Below are positions 37,657-44,634 of a stretch of 64,000 nucleotides of DNA, one piece after another. Made by a program: the position numbers and the translations under genes. The notes beneath the pieces are model-generated. The model saw only the letters and a list, made by a program, of their open reading frames with translations, searched no databases and had not been told where the DNA came from. How positions within the stretch are numbered: position 1 is the first letter of the stretch; each line of letters begins with the position of its first letter. Source of the stretch: Pelagihabitans sp963760375 (GTDB lineage Bacteria > Bacteroidota > Bacteroidia > Flavobacteriales > Flavobacteriaceae); assembly GCA_963760375.1 (NCBI GenBank), contig CAVXCS010000003.1, positions 1 to 64,000 on the forward strand, read 5' to 3'.

Positions 37657-38457
37657 TTAGAATAGTTCTTTGAACAAAATGTAAATCCCCATGAGCAACA
37701 CGAACCATCCAAAAGATTTTTTAAGCCGGTTGCCATCGATAAACTTGTTGAGCCAAACGCCCAAGAATATGCCTACCACCGAGAGGGCCGTAAATCGAAA
37801 CAGAAACGCCCAGTCGATGTCGAGGTTTTCCACATCACCTATAAAACCGATCAAAGACTTTATCGCGATGATCAGCAGGGAAGTGGCGACCGCTTTTTTC
37901 ATGGGTAGTTTGGCCAACATCACAAGGGCGGGAATGATCAGGAAACCGCCCCCTGCGCCCACGATACCGGTTATGACCCCAACCACAAATCCTTCGAGAA
38001 CGATCAAGGGAAAATTGTATTCGACCACGGCATTATCGTCATCACAGTTTTTGCACTTGCCCTTGATCATTGAATAGGAGGCCAAGAGCATGATCAGGGC
38101 AAAGAACACCATGATGCCGATATCCTTGGTCACCAAAAACCCGCCTACCGTAAACAGTTCGTCGGGTATGGCGGGCACCATGTATTTTCTGGTGGCATAC
38201 ACGGCGATAAATGCGGGAATGGCAAAGACGATGGCCGTCTTAAAGTCGACCAATCCCTTTCTGATATTTTGAATCGCCCCGACCAGCGAGGAGACCCCCA
38301 CTACGAACAGGGAATAGGCCGTGGCCACGACAGGGTTGAGGTATAATAGGTAAACAAAAACGGGAACCGTAAGAATAGATCCTCCACCACCGATCAAGCC
38401 CAATACTACCCCAATCAGCAAGGCCCCGACATAGCCCAAAATTTCCAAGAATTCCAT
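37657..38457 (-). CDS. TauE/SafE family sulfite or sulfonate exporter
   Basis: 266 residues with about eight membrane segments and the duplicated family motif (GVVLGLIGGGGSILTVPVFVY and GVITGIVGAGGGFLIIPALVM). It probably expels sulfite formed by the persulfide dioxygenase next door. It has a Box 2 promoter of its own with a perfect -7. Confidence 0.87.
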   Translation of the reverse strand: MEFLEILGYVGALLIGVVLGLIGGGGSILTVPVFVYLLYLNPVVATAYSLFVVGVSSLVGAIQNIRKGLVDFKTAIVFAIPAFIAVYATRKYMVPAIPDELFTVGGFLVTKDIGIMVFFALIMLLASYSMIKGKCKNCDDDNAVVEYNFPLIVLEGFVVGVITGIVGAGGGFLIIPALVMLAKLPMKKAVATSLLIIAIKSLIGFIGDVENLDIDWAFLFRFTALSVVGIFLGVWLNKFIDGNRLKKSFGWFVLLMGIYILFKELF

Positions 38458-38476
38458 AAGTGGTTTTATTTTGGGT

Positions 38477-38520
38477 CAAATGTACGGGGCTTGGAAAGCA
38501 ACGGCAGTAACCTATGTTAC
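38477..38520 (-). promoter_or_regulatory. Box 2 promoter of the TauE gene
   Basis: GTAACCTATGTTAC (38507-38520) with a perfect -7 TACATTTG on the minus strand (38484-38477), standard spacing. The box partly lies just before the 3' end of the crp-type gene at 38528. Confidence 0.75.
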
Positions 38521-38527
38521 AGAGCGA

Positions 38528-39160
38528 TCAAAGATCCAGGATGGTGATGTGGTTTCGGTTGAGCGCTATCTTGCCCATATTTTCCAGTTTTTTGAGCAAA
38601 CGGGATATGACCACACGTGAGGTGTGCAGTTCGTAAGCGATTTCTTGATGGGTACTGTGGATGATGTGGTCTTTGTTGACCTTGGCCTTTTTGCCTAGGT
38701 ATTTCAATAAGCGTTCGTCCATTTTCAGGAACGCGATACTGTCGACCGTTTCCAGCATTTCATTAAGGCGGTTATGGTAGCTCTGCAGCACAAAGTTGCG
38801 CCAAGTTTTATAGTTGGTCAACCATTCCTCCATTTTTTGAACGGGCACCATGATCAATGTAACATCGGTCTCGGCAATGGCCCTTATTTCACTTTTGGTA
38901 TGCCCCAGGCAACAGGTAAGGGTCATGGCGCAGGTATCGCCATTCTCGAGGAAATAGAGCAGTAATTCGTCCCCTTGGTCATCTTCGCGTAGAATTTTGA
39001 TCACGCCCGATAACAGCAGCGGCATCGATTTGATGTACTCCCCGATTTCCATCAAGGTATCCCCCTCAGGAATTTCCTTAAAGAGGCCAATATGGCTGAT
39101 TTCCTCCAACAATGCTCCCTCGAACAAGCTTCCATAACGTTCGGTCAGTTCTTTGATCAT
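38528..39160 (-). CDS. Crp/Fnr family regulator with NtcA-like recognition helix
   Basis: 210 residues: cNMP-binding-like beta-roll (about 20-125), dimer helix, and winged helix (about 150-208). The recognition helix reads TSRVVISRLLKKL. The FNR-type Glu is replaced by Val while RVxxSR remains, as in NtcA (RVTVTR), whose site GTA-N8-TAC is contained in Box 2. It is therefore the best candidate activator of the Box 2 promoters (inference). Two Cys residues in CAMTLTCCLG could sense redox or sulfur species. It lies 3 bp after the S2P-CBS gene, in a Box 1 operon. Confidence 0.88.
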   Translation of the reverse strand: MIKELTERYGSLFEGALLEEISHIGLFKEIPEGDTLMEIGEYIKSMPLLLSGVIKILREDDQGDELLLYFLENGDTCAMTLTCCLGHTKSEIRAIAETDVTLIMVPVQKMEEWLTNYKTWRNFVLQSYHNRLNEMLETVDSIAFLKMDERLLKYLGKKAKVNKDHIIHSTHQEIAYELHTSRVVISRLLKKLENMGKIALNRNHITILDL

Positions 39161-39163
39161 GGT

Positions 39164-40249
39164 TTAGGTGCCTGAGGTCTTCAAAAGGATAAATTCGCTG
39201 ATGTTCACCATATCGATGGCACCCAACAATTTATTGCCGGAGGTGACCGGGATAAAACTGTGTTTTTCCTTTCCGATCAATTCCATCACTTTGACGATCT
39301 CGGTAGTGGCATCGACGGTCTTAAAATTTTTCTGCATGATTTCGAGAACCGATAGGGCGGGGTTGCCCGCATTTTTGATGATATCTTTTTGAAATACCAA
39401 ACCCACGATTTGATCGTTTTGGACCACCACAAAATCTTTCTCGGTACCGGCCAACAGTATATCCACCACTTCCTGCACGGTGTTTTCAGGGGCAAGCAGG
39501 GTAATATGGGTCAACATGGCCTCCCTTGCCAAATGGCCCTCCAAGATGGAGGCCTGTTTCACCATTTGGTTTTCCCCATAGGCGCCGAAAAAGATAAAAA
39601 AGGCAATGAGCACTAAAAAAGGATTGAACAGGAGACCCAAGACAAAGAAAATCAAGGCCATGGCCTGGCCCAAGGTAGCCGCTACCGCGGTGGCCTTGAC
39701 CCGACCCAGATTGTACGATAGCAGTGCCCGCAGCACCCGACCGCCATCCATGGGAAAGGCTGGGATCATGTTGAAGACCACCAACATCACATTGGCGATG
39801 AACAAATAAAATAAAAAGTTACTCAAGCTGGGTTGAAACAACATCTCGTCGATCACCACATTGTCAAAATTAAAATAGCTCCGTAGCGGGATGACCAATG
39901 ACAGCAAGATGGCAATGATCACATTCACGGCCGGCCCCGCCAATGCTACCAATAGTTCTTGGCCGGGTTTATCGGGCATCTTTTCCAGGGAGGCCACGCC
40001 TCCGATGGGCAATAGCGTTATTTTTTGCGTTTTGATATCGAATCTTTTCGCGGTGAGGGCATGACCCAACTCATGCAGTACCACACAGACGAAGAGGACC
40101 AAGATCAGGGCCATGTTAAAAAATGCGGTCTGTGGGGTACCACCGCGCTGTATATCCAAAAAAACCACCCATATCAATAATAAGGTAAAAGTCCAATGGA
40201 CCTCGATCTTGATTCCAGAAACACTGCCCAGTCTTAATACGCCTTTCAT
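39164..40249 (-). CDS. Site-2-protease family metalloprotease with CBS pair
   Basis: 361 residues. The N-terminal half is a membrane M50 peptidase: HELGH (59-63) and NMIPAFPMDGGRV supply the zinc ligands. The C-terminal 130 residues hold two CBS motifs, likely binding adenine nucleotides. Such rhomboid/S2P-CBS proteins are SpoIVFB-like intramembrane proteases; the substrate is unknown. A homologous pairing of a zinc protease and CBS protein occurs in the DosR regulon. It shares a bidirectional Box 1 region with pfkB. Confidence 0.88.
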   Translation of the reverse strand: MKGVLRLGSVSGIKIEVHWTFTLLLIWVVFLDIQRGGTPQTAFFNMALILVLFVCVVLHELGHALTAKRFDIKTQKITLLPIGGVASLEKMPDKPGQELLVALAGPAVNVIIAILLSLVIPLRSYFNFDNVVIDEMLFQPSLSNFLFYLFIANVMLVVFNMIPAFPMDGGRVLRALLSYNLGRVKATAVAATLGQAMALIFFVLGLLFNPFLVLIAFFIFFGAYGENQMVKQASILEGHLAREAMLTHITLLAPENTVQEVVDILLAGTEKDFVVVQNDQIVGLVFQKDIIKNAGNPALSVLEIMQKNFKTVDATTEIVKVMELIGKEKHSFIPVTSGNKLLGAIDMVNISEFILLKTSGT

Positions 40250-40267
40250 AATATTTATTCTTGGTTA

Positions 40268-40341
40268 CGAAAATACCTTTGAACGGCAGGTACAACAATG
40301 ATAATTATCATATGAATGGCCAAGGCTTACCGCTATTTTTG
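40268..40341. promoter_or_regulatory. Bidirectional Box 1 promoter between the S2P-crp and pfkB operons
   Basis: One perfect palindrome TGATAATTATCA (40299-40310) serves both strands. Plus: TATTTTTG at 40334-40341 (perfect -7). Minus: TATTTTCG at 40275-40268 (one mismatch). Both have the standard 23-bp gap. Confidence 0.78.
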
Positions 40342-40363
40342 GGACAGGAATAAATAGAACCCC

Positions 40364-41329
40364 ATGAAGAAAATCATCACCCTTACCGTGAATCCCGCAA
40401 TAGACAAGAGTACTTCCGTGGCAGGCATCAGGCCCAATAGCAAACTGCGGTGCGAACCGCCCGTTTTTGAGGCCGGAGGGGGCGGTATCAATATTTCCAG
40501 GGTCATCAAGGAACTCGGCGGGAACTCCCTCTGCATGTATCTTTCAGGAGGTGCCACAGGGGAACATTTGAAAAACATGCTCGACCAAGCGGATATCATG
40601 CAACAGATCGTTCCCATTTCGGGCTGGACCAGGGAGAATCTGGCGGTGACGGATACCACCAACGAGCTTCAGTACCGCTTCGGAATGCCCGGACCTAAGG
40701 TCAGGGAAGGTGAATGGAAACAGTGTTTGGAACATCTGGAAGCATTATTGGTCGCCGGTGACTTCCTTGTGGCCAGCGGGAGCTTATCTCCCGGAATGCC
40801 CGACCATTTTTTTGCCGAAGTAGCCGCATTGGCCATGGACAAAAAGGTAAAGTTTATACTCGACACTTCAGAGAAAGCGCTGATCAAGGGGGCCGCCGCA
40901 GGCGTATATTTGTTAAAGCCCAATTTAGGGGAACTCAGCGGCCTCTGCGGCGTAAAGTCGATCTCATCGATGAACTTGTTGCCGTTGGCCAAACAGTTCC
41001 TGGACCAAAATACTTGCGAGATCTTGGTGGTGTCCTTGGGATCAAGGGGGGCATTGTTGGTCACCAAAGACATTACCGAATATATTCTTGCGCCAACCGT
41101 ACACGCCAAAAGTACCATCGGTGCCGGGGACAGTATGCTGGCTGGCATGGTGAAGTTTTTGGCCGAGGGAAAATCATTGGGGGAAATGGCGAAATACGGC
41201 GTGGCCTGTGGAACCGCCACAGCGATGAGCGAGGGCACCCAGCTTTGCAAGAAGAAAGAGGTGGAAGTGCTCTATGAATGGATTGTTGAGCATTCCAAGA
41301 AACCCCATAAAATTGAACTGGATACCTAA
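40364..41329 (+). CDS. pfkB: 6-phosphofructokinase II-type sugar kinase
   Basis: 321 residues of the ribokinase fold, close in order and motifs to E. coli PfkB: TLTVNPAIDKS at the N-terminus, KLRCEPPVFEAGGGGINISR, SGGATGEHLKNML, KPNLGELSGL and the ATP/anion hole TIGAGDSMLAGM with the catalytic Asp. It phosphorylates fructose 6-phosphate (or a related sugar phosphate) for glycolysis. First in an operon reaching to the ribonucleotide reductase, under a strong Box 1 promoter; a pfkB also belongs to the DosR regulon. Confidence 0.92.
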   Translation: MKKIITLTVNPAIDKSTSVAGIRPNSKLRCEPPVFEAGGGGINISRVIKELGGNSLCMYLSGGATGEHLKNMLDQADIMQQIVPISGWTRENLAVTDTTNELQYRFGMPGPKVREGEWKQCLEHLEALLVAGDFLVASGSLSPGMPDHFFAEVAALAMDKKVKFILDTSEKALIKGAAAGVYLLKPNLGELSGLCGVKSISSMNLLPLAKQFLDQNTCEILVVSLGSRGALLVTKDITEYILAPTVHAKSTIGAGDSMLAGMVKFLAEGKSLGEMAKYGVACGTATAMSEGTQLCKKKEVEVLYEWIVEHSKKPHKIELDT

Positions 41330-41339
41330 ATGTGATCAA

Positions 41340-41726
41340 ATGGACTATTATTTTAAAAAAGAACTTCCAAAGCGAACTTTTGAGCAAGCGATCCAGCAGG
41401 TGACAGAGGCTCTAAAAAAAGAAGGATTTGGGGTCTTGACAGAAATAGATATCAAAGCCACCCTCAAGAAGAAATTGGATGTCGATTTTCATCCCTACGT
41501 TATTTTGGGCGCCTGTAACCCGGGCTTCGCCTATAAGGCCTTACAGGCCGAAGACAAAATAGGAACCATGCTCCCCTGCAATGTCATCGTTCAAGAAAGG
41601 CAGGGTATAGTTGAGGTCGCCGCGGTGAATCCCATGGCCTCCATGCAGGCTGTTGAGAATGAAGTCCTAGCGGAAGTGGCGACCCAGGTCACGGAAAAGC
41701 TGAAACGCATGGTCGATCAACTATAG
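41340..41726 (+). CDS. DUF302 protein
   Basis: 128 residues from MDYYFKKEL. DUF302 hallmarks: FEQAIQQVTEALKKEGFGVLTEIDIKATLKKKL, then ILGACNPGFAYKALQAEDKIGTMLPCNVIVQE and NPMASM. Members are widespread, small, dimeric and of unknown function, often linked to sulfur or metal stress. It starts 10 bp after pfkB. Confidence 0.88.
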   Translation: MDYYFKKELPKRTFEQAIQQVTEALKKEGFGVLTEIDIKATLKKKLDVDFHPYVILGACNPGFAYKALQAEDKIGTMLPCNVIVQERQGIVEVAAVNPMASMQAVENEVLAEVATQVTEKLKRMVDQL

Positions 41727-41757
41727 CAGGGTAAATCAATTGGAAATAGGCGGATAC

Positions 41758-41800
41758 TGATCAGTATCATCTTCTTTAGAGACAGACTGTTGTATCTTAA
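41758..41800 (+). promoter_or_regulatory. Possible internal Box 1 promoter before the flavin reductase gene
   Basis: TGATCAGTATCA (41758-41769) lies in a 16-bp perfect palindrome, GATACTGATCAGTATC (41754-41769). A weak -7, TATCTTAA, is at the standard place (41793-41800). Confidence 0.45.
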
Positions 41801-41825
41801 AGCATTCCATAGCGATATAGACAAA

Positions 41826-42437
41826 ATGGCAAGCAAACTCAACAAAGATTTTATACCGTTGGAGGTCGAAACGCCCATTTGGAACCGTTTTTTTACGGTA
41901 GCGCCATTAATTGTCGTAGGCACCAAAGAAAGAGAAGGATATGACCTGGCGCCGAAGCATATGGCAACGCCTTTAGGGCACAAGAACTATTTTGGCTTCG
42001 TATGTACGCCAAGGCATTCGACCTATCATAATATCATGGCCACCGGGGAATTCTCGGTGAGCTTTCCTATGCCCGATCAAACCATTTTGGCCTCGCTGAG
42101 CGCCTCCCCGAGATGTGGCACTGCATCGGGGAACAAGGAGGTCATTCAGTCGATCCCAACCCTGAAAGCAACCAAAATCGATGCACTTTTTGTCGAAAAT
42201 TCCTATTTGTATTTGGAATGTGAGTTGTACAAGCTCATCGACGGATTTGACGAATACAGTTTCATAACGGGAAAGGTGGTCGCCTCATTTGTGCATAAAG
42301 ATTACCTGAGGGTTTCAGAAAAGGACGAGCAAGATCAGATCTATCGACACCCCTTATTGGCCTATTTGGCCCATGGCCGGTTCGCGGAGATATCACAGAC
42401 CTATAATTTTCCCTACCCGAAGGATTTTAAATTATGA
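41826..42437 (+). CDS. Flavin reductase-like FMN-binding protein
   Basis: 203 residues with the DIM6/NTAB flavin-reductase split-barrel pattern: VETPIWNRFFTVAPLIVVGTKEREGYDLAPKHMATPLG, then FVCTPRHSTYHNI and GEFSVSFP, which form the FMN site. It probably reduces flavin or binds FMN in a redox reaction; partner not known. The chosen start MASKLNKDF fits the internal promoter; the frame is open to 41790. Overlaps the next gene by 4 bp. Confidence 0.82.
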   Translation: MASKLNKDFIPLEVETPIWNRFFTVAPLIVVGTKEREGYDLAPKHMATPLGHKNYFGFVCTPRHSTYHNIMATGEFSVSFPMPDQTILASLSASPRCGTASGNKEVIQSIPTLKATKIDALFVENSYLYLECELYKLIDGFDEYSFITGKVVASFVHKDYLRVSEKDEQDQIYRHPLLAYLAHGRFAEISQTYNFPYPKDFKL

Positions 42438-43609
42438 CCGTCATGAAGGATCAGGCATTGCAACTGAATGAATATCTAAAAACCCGATCAGAGGAAATGC
42501 TCCTGTTTTTAAAGCAATTGGTGGCGTTGGAATCGCCTTCAAAAGATGTTGCCGTACAGCACAATATCATTTTGTTTCTCAAAAAAAAATTGGAAAGCCT
42601 GGGTTTTGTCGCGGTACATGTTCCAGGGCAAAAGACAGGGGGCTACCTCTATGCCCGTCCAAAAAAAAGGGATAAGAAATTGCCGCTGCAATTGCTGTTA
42701 GGGCATTGCGATACGGTCTGGCCCATGGAAACAATCAATGAAATGCCCATTTCCGAGTCCGGGGACATCCTGAAGGGTCCGGGCATCTATGACATGAAAG
42801 CGGGCCTGACCCAACTCATTTTTTCATTGCAGGCCATTGCCGAACTTAGCTTGCCACTGAAAGAAACACCGGTGGTCTTGATCAATTCAGATGAGGAAAT
42901 CGGGAGCAGGGAATCGACCGCCATCATCACCAAACTGTCGAAATTGGCCGATCGCGCCTTTGTGATGGAACCCCCTTTGGACTTGGACGGAAAACTGAAA
43001 ACCGCCCGAAAGGGACTGGGAAGGTTTACGATAACCGTTAAGGGAAAGGCCGCCCATGCGGGCCTGGACCCCCAAAAAGGAATCAACGCGATCGTGGAAC
43101 TGTCTCATCAGGTCCAGCAGCTTTATGCCATGAACGACATGGAAAAAGGGATTACCGTAAACGTGGGGATGATAGAAGGCGGTATTTCGCCCAACGTGGT
43201 GGCGCCAATGAGCAAGGCAATCGTTGACGTCAGGGTACTAAAGGAAGCCGATGGGCAATACATCACCGAACGGATCAAGGGTTTGCAACCGCATCTAAAG
43301 GATGTGGAACTCCTCATAGAGGGTGGAATCGGCCGCCCGCCCATGGAAAGAACGGCGCGTAACCAACGCTTATGGCATGTGGCCAAGGAACAGGGAAGCC
43401 GATTGGGGATTTCGCTCGAACAGGCAACCTCCGGCGGCGGTTCCGATGCCAATACGACCAGTAGGTTTACGGCAACATTGGACGGACTCGGAACGCCTGG
43501 CGATGGGGCACATGCCAATCACGAATATATCGTACGGCACAAGTTACTGGAAAGAACTGCTCTTTTGGGCCTTCTGTTACTGACCGAACCTTTAAAGCCT
43601 TCGACATGA
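42434..43609 (+). CDS. M20 family metallopeptidase, glutamate carboxypeptidase-like
   Basis: 391 residues. Metal and catalytic motifs of M20 are intact: GHCDTVWP, GPGIYDMKAG, NSDEEIGSR, VMEPPL, and TSGGGSDAN with a C-terminal HANHEYI. The dimerisation domain begins with KGKAAHAGLDP. The VWP after HCDT is the mark of carboxypeptidase G2-type enzymes that free C-terminal Glu. No signal peptide. ATGA overlaps link it to both neighbours, so translation is coupled. Confidence 0.87.
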   Translation: MTVMKDQALQLNEYLKTRSEEMLLFLKQLVALESPSKDVAVQHNIILFLKKKLESLGFVAVHVPGQKTGGYLYARPKKRDKKLPLQLLLGHCDTVWPMETINEMPISESGDILKGPGIYDMKAGLTQLIFSLQAIAELSLPLKETPVVLINSDEEIGSRESTAIITKLSKLADRAFVMEPPLDLDGKLKTARKGLGRFTITVKGKAAHAGLDPQKGINAIVELSHQVQQLYAMNDMEKGITVNVGMIEGGISPNVVAPMSKAIVDVRVLKEADGQYITERIKGLQPHLKDVELLIEGGIGRPPMERTARNQRLWHVAKEQGSRLGISLEQATSGGGSDANTTSRFTATLDGLGTPGDGAHANHEYIVRHKLLERTALLGLLLLTEPLKPST

Positions 43610-44625
43610 ACCATCAATATATCTTCACCTCGTTGACCCGTATTTCCAATATGGAAGAAAAAGGGTTCAGTATAAAAAAACTTCCCAAGGAACAATGGCG
43701 TAACGGAGATTATGTGGTCTGTGAAATAGTGAACGCGGGAAGTGAAATCTTGAAACTCGAACTTTCCAATGGCAGAATGCGCGGGGTAATAGGAGGGGAG
43801 TTCTTGGTAGGTGCCCTTGGCGAACGATTTGCCACGTTGGAAGTCACCGGATCATGGCGCAATGTGGAGGACGACCTTAAAATGAGCGTTCTTACGGGTG
43901 CGGGCCTCCTGGGCAAGTTGACCTCCAAATCTGTATTCCTGCCCCAATTGATGACCGTTGCATATGCCGGCCATGCTTTTAGGGGTTCCCTAAAACTGAC
44001 CATGGACCATTTTGTAAAACCCATCGAGCCCCTTCCTTTTGTAACACCTATAATCCTATTCGTGGGCACCTCCATGTCTGCGGGAAAGACCACCTCTGCC
44101 CGTATCGTAACCAATTTGTTCAAACAGGCAGGGCATAAGGTGGTGGGCGCCAAACTCACCGGTGCGGGTCGTTATAAAGATATCCTCGCCATTAAGGATG
44201 TAGGTGCCGATGCCGTTTACGACTTTGTGGATGTGGGCCTTCCTTCTTCCATTTGTCCGAGAACAGAATATGAGGAAAAGTTGATGCAAATGCTCAGTCT
44301 GATGGCCAAAGAAAAGGCGGATGTGGCCATAGTTGAAATTGGGGCATCGCCCCTTGAACCGTATAACGGGGATATTGCGATCGAAGCCCTCAGGGAGTTT
44401 GTGAAATGTACCATCTTGAGCGCTTCAGACCCTTATGCGGTCTATGGCTTGATGAAGGCATTCGATATTGTCCCCGACATTGTAACGGGCATTACCTCCA
44501 ACACTTTGGCGGGTATCCAAATGGTGGAAAGACTATGTCGGGTGAAGGCGTTGAATTTGATCGATGCCACCACCACAAAAAGGCTCAAGCAAATTTTAAC
44601 AAGTACTTCGGGCTTTTCACTTTAA
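43606..44625 (+). CDS. P-loop protein resembling DUF1611 family
   Basis: 339 residues. The N-terminal 140 residues are beta-rich; the C-terminal part is a P-loop NTPase with GTSMSAGKTT (154-163), a Mur-ligase-like VGAKLTGAGRYKD, and VAIVEIGASPLEPYNG. The order resembles DUF1611, whose studied members act in D-amino-acid/glutamate acylation. This remains a family guess. It is coupled to the M20 peptidase by a 4-bp overlap. Confidence 0.6.
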   Translation: MNHQYIFTSLTRISNMEEKGFSIKKLPKEQWRNGDYVVCEIVNAGSEILKLELSNGRMRGVIGGEFLVGALGERFATLEVTGSWRNVEDDLKMSVLTGAGLLGKLTSKSVFLPQLMTVAYAGHAFRGSLKLTMDHFVKPIEPLPFVTPIILFVGTSMSAGKTTSARIVTNLFKQAGHKVVGAKLTGAGRYKDILAIKDVGADAVYDFVDVGLPSSICPRTEYEEKLMQMLSLMAKEKADVAIVEIGASPLEPYNGDIAIEALREFVKCTILSASDPYAVYGLMKAFDIVPDIVTGITSNTLAGIQMVERLCRVKALNLIDATTTKRLKQILTSTSGFSL

Positions 44626-44634
44626 GGGTTGCCT

